Source: Tridacna crocea
Taxonomy: Eukaryota > Mollusca > Bivalvia > Cardiida > Cardiidae
Reading direction: 5' to 3'
DNA: 64,000 bases
NCBI GenBank assembly: GCA_943736015.1
Contig: OX031072.1
Coordinates: forward strand, 10,133,501 to 10,197,500
The notes under the pieces are model-generated. The model had not been told where the DNA came from and ran no database searches. It saw only the letters and a program-made list of their open reading frames with translations. The stretch's first letter is position 1; the number at the start of each line of letters is the position of its first letter. Positions 35,047 through 48,800 of the stretch are shown piece after piece. Position numbers and translations under genes: made by a program.

Positions 35047-35257
35047 TTAACCCTTTACCACAAGGCAAAATTTTAGACCTATCCAAATAGAAAGCATTTA
35101 CAGATGAATGGTGCTATTTTTCTTTGATAGGGTAGAAAACTTTGTGGGAAAAGGTGAAAATGCTGGTTACCAGCATTTTCTCCTTTTCCCACAATGTTTT
35201 CAAAAGGCTACTTCCTCAGGATCGTTAAAAGTAGTCATTGTGTGGTAAATGGCTTAA
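35047..35257 (-). mobile_element. TH1 element
   Basis: Full ends, hairpin about 35132-35200; a short deletion between GATGA and the hairpin. Confidence 0.82.
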
Positions 35258-35284
35258 ACAACAATTTTAAAATAAATCTTATCA

Positions 35285-35430
35285 TGTGATATGTTTTTGA
35301 AAGGAAAAAAGATAAACATTGTCACTAAAAGCCAAAATGCTTGTAATAATCATTGTCTCCTTTTCTTATCACGTTTTGAAAAAATTCATTCTTCATTAAT
35401 CTTAGACAATGAATTCTTTAGTAAAGAAAT
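35285..35430. mobile_element. TH1, vestigial
   Basis: Only spacing and fragments (AAAATGCTTGTAATAATCATT) remain. Confidence 0.45.
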
Positions 35431-35489
35431 ATATATTGGCCAAATGAAAAAATATAAAATAGACAATCTATCAAAAAATAAAAGCCATG

Positions 35490-35670
35490 TCCTGTGAAAA
35501 GGGGGTTAAGTGCATCTGTAAAATAAATAAATTGACTAAGCTCAGCCTGTGCAGTCTCCCATGAGCTAACCTGAGTTGAATCTGTTTGTTATCTGACAAT
35601 TTTCTGCATGTCAAAGGACCAGTCTTCCTTGTGACTGAGTCGGATGCTAGACAAAATAGATTTTATGGAT
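35490..35670 (+). mobile_element. C-family copy
   Basis: CCTGTGAAAAGGGGGTTAAG, decayed core CTCAGCCTGTGCAG, CAAAGGACCAGTCTTCC. Confidence 0.72.
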
Positions 35671-35675
35671 CCATT

Positions 35676-35842
35676 ATGAACCTTTACTCCATAGATACTC
35701 ATTTTTACAGATTGCTTGTAGGAGACTTTGGAAAACATTGTGGCAAAAGGTGTCATATACACATATGAAACAGCTTCATCCTTTCTGTTATTTAGGGTTA
35801 ATTAGAGATACCATAGAAATGCCTTATGGGGTAAAAGGTTAA
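35676..35842 (-). mobile_element. TH2 with the hairpin deleted
   Basis: The sequence jumps from CATTGTGGCAAAAGGTG straight to TCATATACACATATG. Both breakpoints carry AAAAGGTG in complete copies. Confidence 0.82.
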
Positions 35843-35969
35843 TATAATGTCTCCCTTGGTATAATGAATCACAAAGGTACTTGAGACCCCCTTTTACTAA
35901 AGCATGGCTTATAAATATAATATATTCAAAACTATAAACATTTTGATCTAAGGACCGGTAAGAAAAATA

Positions 35970-36045
35970 TGTCAGGCTGTAGAGAACTAAGATCAGACTG
36001 CATATTTGATGCAGTTTGATCTTTTCACCTGTATCTTCTCTTGTT
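35970..36045. mobile_element. D-family palindrome, decayed
   Basis: AAGATCAGACTGCATA / TGCAGTTTGATCTT. Confidence 0.62.
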
Positions 36046-36067
36046 TTCATTGTGCCAAGCCCCAGTA

Positions 36068-36188
36068 GTGCAGCTGGTGGCTAAACTGAATGGTTTAGCC
36101 AATCAGAAGTTGTGTTACTTACAAATGTAGAACATTTTTGAGAATAGGACAAAAAGTTCTCAAAAATGGTTGGTGAATACAGGCCTTG
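36068..36188. mobile_element. B-family right arm
   Basis: Starts at GGCTAAACTGAATGG and ends TGGTGAATACAGGCC. Confidence 0.72.
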
Positions 36189-36470
36189 GACTCAAACACA
36201 GAGGGGGTCATTGGTTCAATCCCTGACTCAGCCAATTTCTTTTCAAAAATTGATAATAATTATTGCAACAGGATTCATTCCTCTCTCACCCCTAATCACT
36301 TTTCGACAATGGTTATCTGGGAGAACAGCTAAAGGCCTGGAAACAATATTGTGCAGAGTACAGGTGAAAGAATTTGAAGGAAAGCATGGATAGGTGCACT
36401 GGCCGACATTACATATAATTGAAATAATGAATGCGCACAAAACACCATACAATCAAACAGTCAATCAACA
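36185..36470 (+). mobile_element. S-family SINE-like element
   Basis: GGTTCAATCCCTGACTC head remnant, body GGGAGAACAGCTAAAGG, GGTGCACTGGCC, followed by (AATC)n. Confidence 0.7.
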
Positions 36471-36522
36471 TATCAATCAATCAATCAATCAATCAAACTA
36501 ATCAATCAATCAATCAATTGTT
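36471..36522 (+). repeat. (AATC)n microsatellite at an S-element tail
   Basis: Two AATC tracts separated by AAACT. Confidence 0.9.
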
Positions 36523-36529
36523 TTCATTG

Positions 36530-36690
36530 TAATATATTCGGTTATTATATAGTCGGTTATTAAAAAATGTGAGCATTATGGATCCATGATTATGTGATGG
36601 CTTCCGTGATACCATGGATCACCGTGATACCATGGATCACTGAGATGCATTCATCACTCTTCTGCCAGAGCTTGGCTCATATATGATTTA
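36530..36690 (+). mobile_element. C-family body without the core
   Basis: GTCGGTTATTAAAAAATGTG, GATCCATGATTATGTGATGG and a duplicated ACCATGGATCAC. Confidence 0.62.
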
Positions 36691-36755
36691 TGAAGAATGT
36701 TGATGATTAAACCACACATCAGTTTGGAATGTTCAAGTTTACAAAGGTCTCATCA

Positions 36756-36854
36756 TTACAATGGATTGAGGTACCAGTTTTTAGTCAGCATGACTGTAGG
36801 TGCAGGGATTTGAACACCCTTGCTGTTTACTATTTCTGCCACTCTACGGTTCAC
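36756..36854 (-). CDS. Caspase exon 10: p10 C-terminus and stop
   Basis: It starts after ATTGCAG in phase 0 with VNRRVAEIVNSKG and ends at TAA after VMLTKNWYLNPL. Confidence 0.9.
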   Translation of the reverse strand: MNRRVAEIVNSKGVQIPAPTVMLTKNWYLNPL

Positions 36855-39800
36855 CTGCAATAGAAATACATGTACATAAAGTCCAAAATGATTAGGAAAT
36901 TGAAGAGCAAAAGAAAACAGTTGTAACAGTTGCTTGATTTTCAGTAAAAATTGTGAGTCAAAAAAAGACATAACTGTATCGATAATACTTTGATAATTAT
37001 CAGCGTTTGTTGTACAAGTTCCCCTTTTGGCTTTTTTGATAGTTAACAACATTTGCAAGTTTGAAGTAAATATCTTCACTAATAACAGAAATAAATAAAA
37101 TGTCAAAGTTTTGCAAGATAACACAGACAACAAAGATGACCACTGCCACAAAGCTATGACTATACACTTTGATCTATTCTACGAAAACAACCAAAGCTAA
37201 AGATTAAACTGTTCGTTTATTCAGGTTCATGTGTACAGAAAAAGAGGACTTCTCTTCTGTTCAAAGAGTAGCATAATCTTTGTTCTTCGTAAAACCTAGG
37301 TTGTAATCATTAGAACAGTACTCAAGGAAATAACAAACCATTCTCCACCATTATTTCTAAATAAACTAACAAATAGCATAAAATAAATTTATGTATTTAG
37401 ATCAGCAAACTGCCACTTAATTCATTACCAAATGACAATATTTTAGGCTTGTCCAAATCAAAAGCATTTGCAGACAACAAAATAAAGGTGACTAAAAATT
37501 TGAAATTTGTTTTGTGAAGAGTAGAAAACATTGTGGAAAAAGGAGAAAATGTTGGTAACCAACATTTTCTCCTTTTTCCACAATGTTTTCTGAAGGCTTC
37601 TTTCTCAGGGTTGTCAAAATTAGGGATTGTGTGGTAATGGGTTGAGGTATCAGACCCTCTAAAGGAAACCATAGCTATTATTACTCTGATATTACCCTTC
37701 AAAATTTGCTAAGATCAGAAATGAGTATTATTGTACTACTTTAAAAGTGCCACTTTTTCCTTTTTTTCCTTCTTAGAATTATCTATATTCTCAGTACAAA
37801 GGGAGATAATAGTTACCTCCCTATCCAGGAAACTAACAAAAGTATCAACAAATAATTTCTAGACAGACATCAAAGGAATTTCTCGTCGGTTAAGAATGTG
37901 CAAAGGTATTTTATCAGTATAAATCCTTATCTATCAACTAACAGTAAATTTTATTCCACGTTGCTCTAGATAGTTTAGTAATGGATTAACCCATTACCAC
38001 ACAATCCCTACTTTTGATGCCCCTGAGAAAGAAGCCTTTAGAAAACATTGTGGGAAAAGGAGAAAATGCTGGTAAACAGCATTTTCTCCTTTTCACACAA
38101 TGTTTTCTACCTTTCACAAAACAACTGTTAAATTTTCAGTCACTTTTATTTCGTCGTCTGCAAATGCTTTCCATTTGGACAAACCTAAAATTTTGTCGTT
38201 TGATAAAGAGTTAAAGAGGTTTAGACTTACTGTAACAAGCATGTCCACCACATGTTTTCTGTCAGCCTGTTGTTCAAACACTTTGACCAACTCTTGTATA
38301 AACCAGCTTCCGTCATTCATGTGTCGCCAACTAACATAGCCTGTAATATCAACAGTAACCTTGACCTTTTCCTTGAAGGTCATTCATTTCTCAAATTCCC
38401 TTTTCTACATTTCTATTTCAGGTAATTTACTTCTTCATGACAGTTTTTGAAAAACAAAAAAAAAAAAAAACCCACCACCAAGATGAAATTAAAAATTCCT
38501 AAACAAACTACAACTGTTGCAAAGCAGACAATAACACCACCAACTACTTGTCACTGAAGCAGCACAATTACAGAATGGAAATGATTTTTTCAAACAAAGA
38601 CCACCAGACACATTTACCTTTGACTCATGGGACATGTCAACAACAGGACACCTATTTAGATCATGGGCAACACTTGTATAAAGGTTCAGGGTGCTTGGCA
38701 AAACAACTTCTGAGTTAATGGACAGGAATGATTTTCAAAGTTATTCAATGACCCTGACCTTTGACCCATGTGACCCTAAAATAATAGGGCCTTTGCATGG
38801 ATCATGGTATCTTGCATGAAGTAACATGGTGCTAGGTCAAATATCAAACAAGTTATAGCATGAAATGATTATCAAAAAAAGTTCATCTGTAACCTTAAAA
38901 TGTTGCCAGTGTACTCAAAAAAATCATGGGGAGCCTTCTTGAGACATAACCAACACCTATATAAAGTTTCAAGGTCCTAGGTCACACAGCTATTGTGTTA
39001 GAACACAGGAATGATTTTCAAACAAAGTTCACCTGTAACACTGAACTTAGATCAATATGACCCCTAAACAATAGAGCCATGAGCAACACTTCTATAAACT
39101 TTCTATTAACAGCTTTTGAGTTTGAACACAGGAACAATTTTCACAACAAAGTTCACATGCAGCCTTGACCTTTGGCCAATATGGCCAAAAATCAAAAGGT
39201 CACCTGCTTAGGTCATGAGCAACACTGTCAGGGTCCTAAGTCACACAGCTTTTGAATTAGAGCAGGAGAACAAAAAAACTCATAGACGGAATAACTGAGA
39301 GACCTAGCAAAAGCTACTTCTAAGGTTGGGCCGGGGGGGATAATTAAAGCAAAATTTTCTGAACCAATAATGATTTCTGAAACACCAATGACAAAAGTTC
39401 CTTCAAAAATTGAAACAGTAAAGGAAGAGTATCAAAATTGACTTTACATGCTCTCTTCACCTGTTATCCCATCCTTTCAATAAATTATCTTTTGTATGAA
39501 TTTCCTGTTTTTTCCACAATGCTTTAATCCTTTCTAAGACAAATCCCATTACTTCAGAGCCACATTAAATATGCCAACTGAAACAATGCTTTCATCACTG
39601 AAAAGTCTAACATTCTGCCATTTGTTAAAGATATGTAATCTATGCTCTGTGAAAAGGGGGCTTAACTCTTTATGACAAATTTTTAGACTGCTCCAAATTG
39701 AAAGCATCTGCAGATGACAAAACTGTAGGTAGCCATTAAAATGAAATTTGTTTTTGACAGGATAGAAAACATTGTGGGAAAAAGAAAAAATGCTAGTTAT

Positions 39801-42800
39801 TAGCATTTTCTCCTTTTCCCACAATGTTTCCAAAAGTCTTCTTCATCAGGGTTGTAAAAAGTTGGGATTGTGTGGTATGGGGTTTATAAATCTGAGAGAA
39901 ACAAAAGTATCCACCCAAGCTAGACTGTGCAATCAGCACAGGCTGACTTGGGCCAAAACTTTTTGTTTTTTGGTCAATTTTCTCAGTGTACAAAGACCAG
40001 TTTAACTCATAATCGAGTTGGTTGGTAGATAAGAAGATTTTTTTTTATCCATAATTATGTGATGACTTGGTAGGATGAATTGCAGAGATGTACTGAGCCC
40101 CCTTTTGCCAGAGCATGGCTCAAATATATAAACTTTTTCTTACCAGGTATGGTGGAGTATGCAAGAAGGAAATCTTGCATATTTGGTATCTTGATTGAAG
40201 AGGGAGCCACAGGTTTCAAGGAACTGACATCTGAACAAAAATTCTCTGCATGTTCAAGATCTGAGTAAATTGACTTTATACTTGGTGTTCCCTTGTCTTC
40301 TGCATCTGGGAAAATAAGAAGAAAATTAATCCTATAGAGCCTTTCACTTTTCTCTTTGCAGGTCAAGATAGGACTACTAAAAACATGCAGTGTGATCATA
40401 GATCTACACCTCCACTTTGCTGAGAAATTCTGGATAAGATGAAACTTGAATCAGGTATTATTGCTAGATTGAAATTGATTCTCCAGTTTATTTGAAGCCC
40501 TTAACCCTTTACCCCATAAAGCATTTCTATGGTATCTCTAATTGACCCTAAATAACAGCAAGGATGAAGCTGTTTCTTATGAGTATATGACACCTTATAA
40601 TAGCATAGAAAACATTGGGACAAAAGGTGAAACTGCTCGTCACGAGCAATTTCACCTTTTGTCACAATGCTTTCCAAAGGCTTCTACAAGCAATGCGTAG
40701 AAATGAGTATCTATGTAGTAAAGGGTTAAGGTTAAAAGTACCAACAATGGTGCTAACAAAATTAAAAATCATTCTTAATATACAAAATAGAAGAACTGAA
40801 AACACACAGCTCAATTCTTTTGATGACAAAGAGGTAAACTTTACAAACCGAAAATACATTTCAATAATGTAGATACATGTCAAACATAGTGGCAAGACAT
40901 TTTGTTGACATTGAAACATGTCTTTTTACGGCAAAACATTTTGTTGACATGGAGACAGTCTTTTTATAGCAAAACAGGTTGGCGACATAGAGATACATGT
41001 ATATACAAGTACTTTTCTTGCATTTTGTTGATATAGACATATAATTTTTCAAGTAATAGTAACCTATACCCAGTAGTGGCAAACTTTTTTCCTGGCGATT
41101 TTTTGCTTTTCACCTCTGACACATGTGAGAAAGTAGTCAGTGGCTTTGAAAAAAAGTGTCAGTACTGGTGTGAAAAAGCCAGGAAGCATATGGGTGTGTC
41201 ACTGATTACCATAATATGAACTAAGCTGTCAAAATGGCAATAAACTCCAAAAAAAGCAACAAATAAACCAACAGTAACCAGCGTTTACTCCTTTTCTCTG
41301 TCAGTTTTCTAAAGCTGTCTGCCTTGGGGGTCATGAAAAATACCCAGAATTTTTGGGAGAAGAGAACACAAATTTGCAAAGTGGTATGTTATATATTTAC
41401 CTCCTCTACATGCATTAAAGATGAAGAACTTGGGTTTATTGTGCAGAGCTGGACAAAACTGAGATGTAAAAGGATCTATTAGATCTTTCACCTGAAAGGT
41501 ATTACAAACAGAGAAATAAAATAAACATTATTGACTTTAACTGTTGCAGAGGGATGAATTCCTCCACTAGTAGCCTCATCACTCATTAAAATTACTTATA
41601 TATCATGGAAAAAAAAAAGAACTGCATGCCGATGCTCAGATGTAATTGCTGTTCCAAATTGACGTCTGGGCATGTCATATTCTTCGAAGATGTGACCTGT
41701 CTGCTATGATGCATGATCCATCCCCGGTAACTGGGAAAACTAGGGCTTATACTTAAGCTAATACCCCATTACCCAAGCATAATAGGCTGTTTTAACTCAT
41801 TACCAAACGACAAGATTTAAGGTTTAACCAAATCAAAAGCATTTCCAGATGACAAAATAAAAGTGACTGAAAATTTGAAATTTGTTCTGTGAAGGGTAGA
41901 AAACATTGTGGGAAAAGGAGAAAATGCTGGATACCAGCATTTTCTCCTTTTCCCACAATGTTTTCTACAGGCTTCTTTCTAAGGGGCGTCAAAAGTAGGT
42001 ATTGTGTGGTAATGGGTTAATAAATGGCCAGAACATAGGTTACATACTAGCCAATCATACACAGGTAGCATTTTGTTTATTAGATGTTTATTTAATTTCG
42101 AACATTTCTTTTCAAACCGCAAAAACCCAGAATGCCCAAATTAGATAGATGTTTATTTGTAGAAAGCCATCTAGTGGAGATAATGGTTAGAAATAAATAA
42201 ACCATGATTCCAAGCAATAGTATACTATGGGCTTTCATCATATACCTTATTATGGCAATACCTAATAGCTTTCTTTAACCCTTTACCAAATAATCCCTGG
42301 TTTTTATGACCCTGAGATAGAAGATTTTTGAAAACATTGTGGGAAAAGGAGAAAATGCTTGTAACCAGCATTTTCTCCTTTTCCCACAATGTTATCTACA
42401 GTGTTGGAAAAAAAATCAATTTCTTTAATTAAGTTTAATTTGTCGTCTGCAAGTGCTTTCAATTTGGACTGGTCTAAAATTTTGTTGTTTGGTAAAGGGT
42501 TTAAAAAACAATTACTTTAAAATCCAAATTATTTTCACTCTGAAAAAACTTTTTCAAAGCATGATGATTTAACTCTTTACCACTCACTCCTATGTTCTTG
42601 TGATACTTAGAGACAGGATTAAAAGAAATTGTGGGAAAAGAAAAAAAATTTAGTAAAAACCATTTTTTTTCTTTTCCAACAATTTTTCCACCCTATTTAC
42701 CACAGAAATTGCCATTTAAGAAACATTTTTAATTGCAGCTGCTTTCAATTCAGTCTTATTTGTTTGACATAGAAGAATAAATCAGGTAAAGTTTTGCAAA

Positions 42801-45800
42801 ATAAATTTTATTTTTATTGCCACTTTTTCTTTTCTCAAAAATATAACACACCTCTACAATTATGTTTTATATCATTAACAATTAATTTGTCTGCAAATGT
42901 TTTCTGCCTCCTAGTAAAAATAAGATTACCAAATACCAACCATAACATACTGTGCGTCCACACCAAATAGTCTATCCTCGCTGCCATGTGTCAAAATGGC
43001 CACTGCCAGACAATCTACGGTGTGTAACTGATCAAGTCTTGACAAGATGTACATATTAGCCATCATATCCTGCGGAAATAAAATTATGACATGCCCTGTT
43101 GAGGAAAATTTAGTGACAGGACAATTGTTATATTAACTGGCACAAATAGGAGACACCCTTAACCCTTTCCCTGCCAATCCAGGGTTTTCACAGCCAAGAG
43201 AAAGAAGCCTTTGGAAAACATTGTGGGAAAAGGAGAAAGCTGGTTATCACCATTTTCTCCTTTTACCACAATTTTTTTCTACCCTTCCCAAAACAAATCT
43301 AAATTTTTGAGTCCCATTTATTTTGTTGTCTAGAATTTTGTCATATGGTAAAGAGTTAACATATAGTGTAACCGAATAAATTTGAAAGAGACAAAGCCCC
43401 ACCTATAGTACATTTTACTGATTCAGCTGGTTAATGTACAAAAATCTCACTTTGGCAGGACACTTAGTGATGAAACAACAAGCTACTGAATGAGTTAGCG
43501 GGGCTCGGCACTCAGAATTGTTAATCCATTACCAAACGACAATATTTTAGACTGGTCCAAATTGAAAGCATTTGCAGACAAAATAAAAGTGACTGAAAAT
43601 TTGAAACTTGTTTAGTGAAGGATAGAAAACATTGTGTGAAAAGGAGAAAATGCTGGTTACCAGCATTTTCTCCTTTTCACACAATGTTTTCTAAAGGCGT
43701 CTTTCTCAGGGCCGTCAAAAGTTGGGATTGTGTGGTAATGGGTTTAAACACTGCATTGTTAGGTTAGAGGTAAACATACTTACTCTTGCAGTGAGGTTAT
43801 GCCTGACATCAACTCCAAATCCAAGATTAAGAAACATTCTTCTGAGCGCTTCACAGTCTGCATCAGTACCATCCCGGTTTCCCAAATCACTATCAAAATC
43901 ACGGTTATTTATGATGAGTACTAGCCCTCGAGGATCTGTGTCCATTTTGTACTCCTGCATGTGTAACAAATGAAAATACTGGGTACCTTATCACATAACA
44001 ATCTCACATTTAACAACCACTATCAAAGAAAGCACTTGAAGTATTTTGGAAAGAAGGAAATGTCAATAAGTATAATTTTATCCTTTTTCTTTAAAGATTA
44101 CCACCCTTTTGAAGACAAGTCACATCTCTTGGCTACAATTTAATTTCTTGTCTGCAAATGCTTTGAATATGAAAAAAGTCTAAACTGTTGTGAATTATTT
44201 CATGGGCAAATAACTGTAGTTGATTGTACTGGAGCTTAATGCCACTTTGAAAGCTTTGATCATATCACAAGGTCAGTACACCTGTGTTTCCTGGCTTTCT
44301 CACATCAGTGGTGACACAACTTTCTTTCTAAGTCACTGGCTACTTTTCTCACATGCATAATAAGTGAGAAGGGAAAAAAACACCTGCAAGAAAGTCTGCC
44401 TCAACCGAGTAATGATCTCACAACTGCCAGGTCACAAGTTGGATAAGCTAACCACTGACTTACCCAGGCGGGCTCACAAACAAATTTATTATTATATAAG
44501 TGCCTGAAAGACATTTTGTAAGAGGCTCATTTTTGAAATTGATAAAGATTTATGCTGAAATGTGATGCCAAAATGTTGACTATCAGATGGACAGACTAAC
44601 CTACCGTCGTCATAGATTTTGATCATACTGTCTTTTGCAGAAAACAGAAATCAAGATCACACACCAAGGTAAATGTGTTGCAAATGGTAAGCTTTGTCTT
44701 CCAGTGTAAAACATTCTGGGAAACTGGAAAATATGCTGATTACCAGCATATTCTACTTTCCCCACAATGTTTTAAAATCCCTCTTTCTTAGAGACGTAAA
44801 AACACAAGATTGTAGAAAAGGGTTGGAACATACAAGTGAATTGAATCATTACAGGAAGTTTATATAACTCTTTACCACACAATCCTGACTTTTAATGTCC
44901 CTGAGAAAGAAACCTTTTGAAAACATTGTGGGAAAAGGAGAAAATGCTGGTAACCAGCATTTTCTCCTTTTTCCAACAATGTTTTCTACCCTTCCCAAAT
45001 CAAATTTCAATTTTTTATTAGAATTTAGTCGTCTGCAAATGCTTTCAATTTGGACTAGTCCAAAATTTTGTCATTTGGTAAAGAGATAATGCACTTTTAT
45101 CATAATGGACAAGCAATGTAGGATTGAGTTCTGCCATGCCCGAGTAAAGATGAATGAATAGATATCAGATCTTCAGCCATTCACAGGCTATCCCATGTTT
45201 TAAAACCCTGAGGAAGAAGACTTGAAAACAGTGTGGCAAGAAGAGACAAGACCTTTGCAAAGTGGCGCATATACACCTGAAGGGGCTTGTCAGTGAAATT
45301 GGTCAAAATCCAGAATGCCTACAGATATCCAAATCTTAAGAGTCACATGCACAACTACACATCATAGAGACTCGTTGTGGTAAATTTGAAGTTATTCTAA
45401 TAAAAGCTGTTGGAGGAGTTGTGCACCCAAGAAGTTGCTAACAGACAGAGAGATGGACAACCGAGGTATAACATAATACGACCCTTCAGGTGTATAAAAA
45501 TACTGGTTACTAGCATTTTATCCTTTTCCCATAATATTTTCTACTCTAACAAGGACAAATTCCATCATACAACTCACATCTAAATTGTAGTCTGCAAATG
45601 CTTTCAACAAGGAAAGGTATAAGATTTTGTTGTGTGATAAAGGGTTAAATTTTGTTGTTAGGGAGTCAAATACCTCAGTTAAATTCCCAGTATATCCTGG
45701 TGATATAGAAACCGACATAGACGAAAGAGTTCGTGGAAAACCTGTCCTTGTTCCTGCGTCTAACTCTGGTCGGCTGCTATTAGAATATTGTTCTTGTTCT

Positions 45801-48800
45801 CCTTCTGAGCTATTCTGGGTATTTCCCCCTGTTTCTTCAACACCAGAGGTCTGTCCTGGTTGAATACTCTCTTGTACCCCAGCTGTGCTTTGGTTGATTT
45901 CCATATCTACATAAATATGGTTAATCCTTTACCAAATAATCCCATGTTCTCAGGACATTGAGAAGGACAGACTTTGAAAACAGTGAAGAAAAGGGAGAAA
46001 ATGCTGGTTACCAGCATCAATTAAAACGTAATAAAACTTTCTTAGAGTTCTATCATAAGGAACACATTGTATGAAGTTTCTTCAATTTTGATTTATGTCA
46101 AGGATTTCAGAAGACATTTATCCTGACAGAGGGACGGATGAAAAGATAGACAGACAACATAGAAACTATATCCCCTCCTCTTTGGCAGGGGAAAATAAGC
46201 ATAAAACATACTGAAGCAATTCTAATGTTTAGACTTTTAACCTGTTACCATACAATCCCTACTTTTGACGTCCTGACAATGAACTATTTAGAAAACATTG
46301 TGGGAAAAGGAGAAAATGCTGGTAACCAGCATTTTCTCCTTTTCCCACAATGTTTTCTACCCTTCATGAAACAAATTTCAAATTTTCAGTCACTTTTACC
46401 TTGTTGTCTCACTCGTCTGCAAATGCTATTTGCACAAGCCTAAAATATTGTCGTATGGTAACGAGTTAAATAAAACTTTGCAAAAAGGGATAGACAAAAG
46501 TATCCCATTTCAATGTTGTTTTTTGGCCAGATGCTCAAACACAATATCACATGGTACAGCCAACCAGGGCCACAATGTAGATTATCAGATACCACACAAT
46601 CCCAGATTTTAACAACTCCAACAGAGAATGTTTTGAAAAGCATTGATAGAAAAGGAGAAAAAACATTTCTCGCAATGTTTTTAACCCTTTTATAGAGAAA
46701 GCTCTTGATTTTGGTACCATTTAACCCTTTCCCAAACAACAAATTATAGACTCTCCCAAATTCACAGCAACTGCAGATAACAAATTCAGAGTTGATACAA
46801 CTTAGCTTTAGGTGGTCCGACAGGGTAGAAAACATTGTAGGAAAAGGAGAAAATGCTGGTTAACAGCATTTTCTCCTTTTCTCGCAAAGTTTTCAAAAGC
46901 CTTCTTTTTCAGGGTCGGGAAAACCAGCGATTGTTTAGTAAAGGGTTAATTTGTTGTCTGCAAATGCTGAGAATGCATGTTTATTCTTTCATCTGGTACA
47001 GAGTTAAATCAAATGTCCAACAAAATTATGCAAATCAGAATTTCTATTGAAAAATTATTTCTTTTAATGAATTTTTTCTGAACTTACGATTGTAACCTGC
47101 TTCAACTTCCATTGCCATCCCAGGCTGTCTTTGACCATTTTGGAATGTACATGAAGTCTGACCTTGCATTTCCTGACCTCCGAATGACTCCTGTGTATGG
47201 TAGATATTTGGAGGAGGTTCTGGGACTATGCCTTCATTTTCCATTGTTCCGTTTTCAACTTTGATCTTTGGAACACCTTGTCCAATCTCATTTTCATATT
47301 CCTACATCAAAAAATTTAAAAAACAAAATCCTGTTTATGTCTGAAAGCCCTTTCAATACCTCTAAGACTTTACCAAACAGTCAGGGGTTTTAACACCCCT
47401 GACATAATAGACTTTTGAAAACATTGTGAGAAAAGAAGAAAATGCTGGTAACCAGCATTTTTGCCTTTTCTCACCATGTTTTATGTTCTTTCAAGATCTC
47501 TTTGCATTAAAACCACATTTTAATAATGTTTTCTGCAAAATTGCAAATGTTTTGAAAATGACCTTATTTGAAATTTGGTTGTTTGGTAAAGGCCTAGAGG
47601 GTAAGTGATTTTTTTTTAATGATTTTCATGGTGTTTAATGCCATTTTTATCATTATTTCAGTTATATCACAGCTGCAAGTGCATCTATTCATGCCCTCCT
47701 GGAGTTTCTCATACTAGTACTCCACATAATATTTCCAAGCCACAGGCTGCTTTCCCACTGAACCATCGAGGAAACAATGGGCAGTAGAGAGAGAGAAATG
47801 AATCCTGTCGCAATGACTATCATCAATTCACAGAAAAAAATTGGCCAAGCCCTGGATCAAATGAGCAAAGCCCTGTTCTCAAGTCCTGTATGCTACTGAC
47901 TGAGCTACCAGGGCTTGGCTAGAGGGCATGTGAATGTTCTACTCACACTAATGACATAACTTGCAACATCACCCTGCCCTGATTCCCGCAAGCAGCGTAA
48001 AAACTTGTCAAAGGCTTCTGGCCCTCGTCTTTGTAGATAGTCAAGAAAAACTCTCACTCTCTCTGGTCTTGATTCTTTGGCCTGTTTTTGAGATAAAATA
48101 ATCCAATTGTATCTCTTCATCACGTAATTCCCACTTTTAATAATCCTCAGACGTAAGTCTTATAAAAAAAATGTTGGAAAAGGAAAAAATACTGGTAACC
48201 AGCATGTTCTCCTTTTCCACAGTGTTTTCTACCCTTCACAAATCTAAGTTCAAATTCTGCATGATGATCATCGTATCATGTGCAAACGCTTGCCAGAGCT
48301 CCAGATAGAGAGAGTGATTTTGATTTCAAAACTGAAATATTAATTATTGTCCACTAAACCCTCTGTTAAGGGTACTCATTAGAATCGTCTCATCGAGATT
48401 ATTCTAATGAGTAACCACAATATAGGGTATTGAAGAGAAATGATGAATTTAAAATACGATCATTCCCTCTTTATCTGGAGCTTTAGCTTGCAATTTGGAC
48501 AAGTCTAAAATTTTGTTGTTTGGTAAAGAGTCAACCCATTATGGCACAAAAATAGGCTATTACATCTTAAAAAACCAAGAGCTATAGAAAACATTACATG
48601 GAAAATCACCAATTGTTCTCAGCAAGTAAGGTCTCTTTTTCTGAAAAATATTTTCTAAAAAATTGAGAAAAAAATTTACTTTCTTTCTAAATGTTCAAGT
48701 GTCAGCCCCATCTGCAATAAATTTTGCATTACTGGGTAACACAAAGAACATGTTTCTCATCTTTTTCATATAAACTAGAGCTGTCACTGAATGTGGCTTA

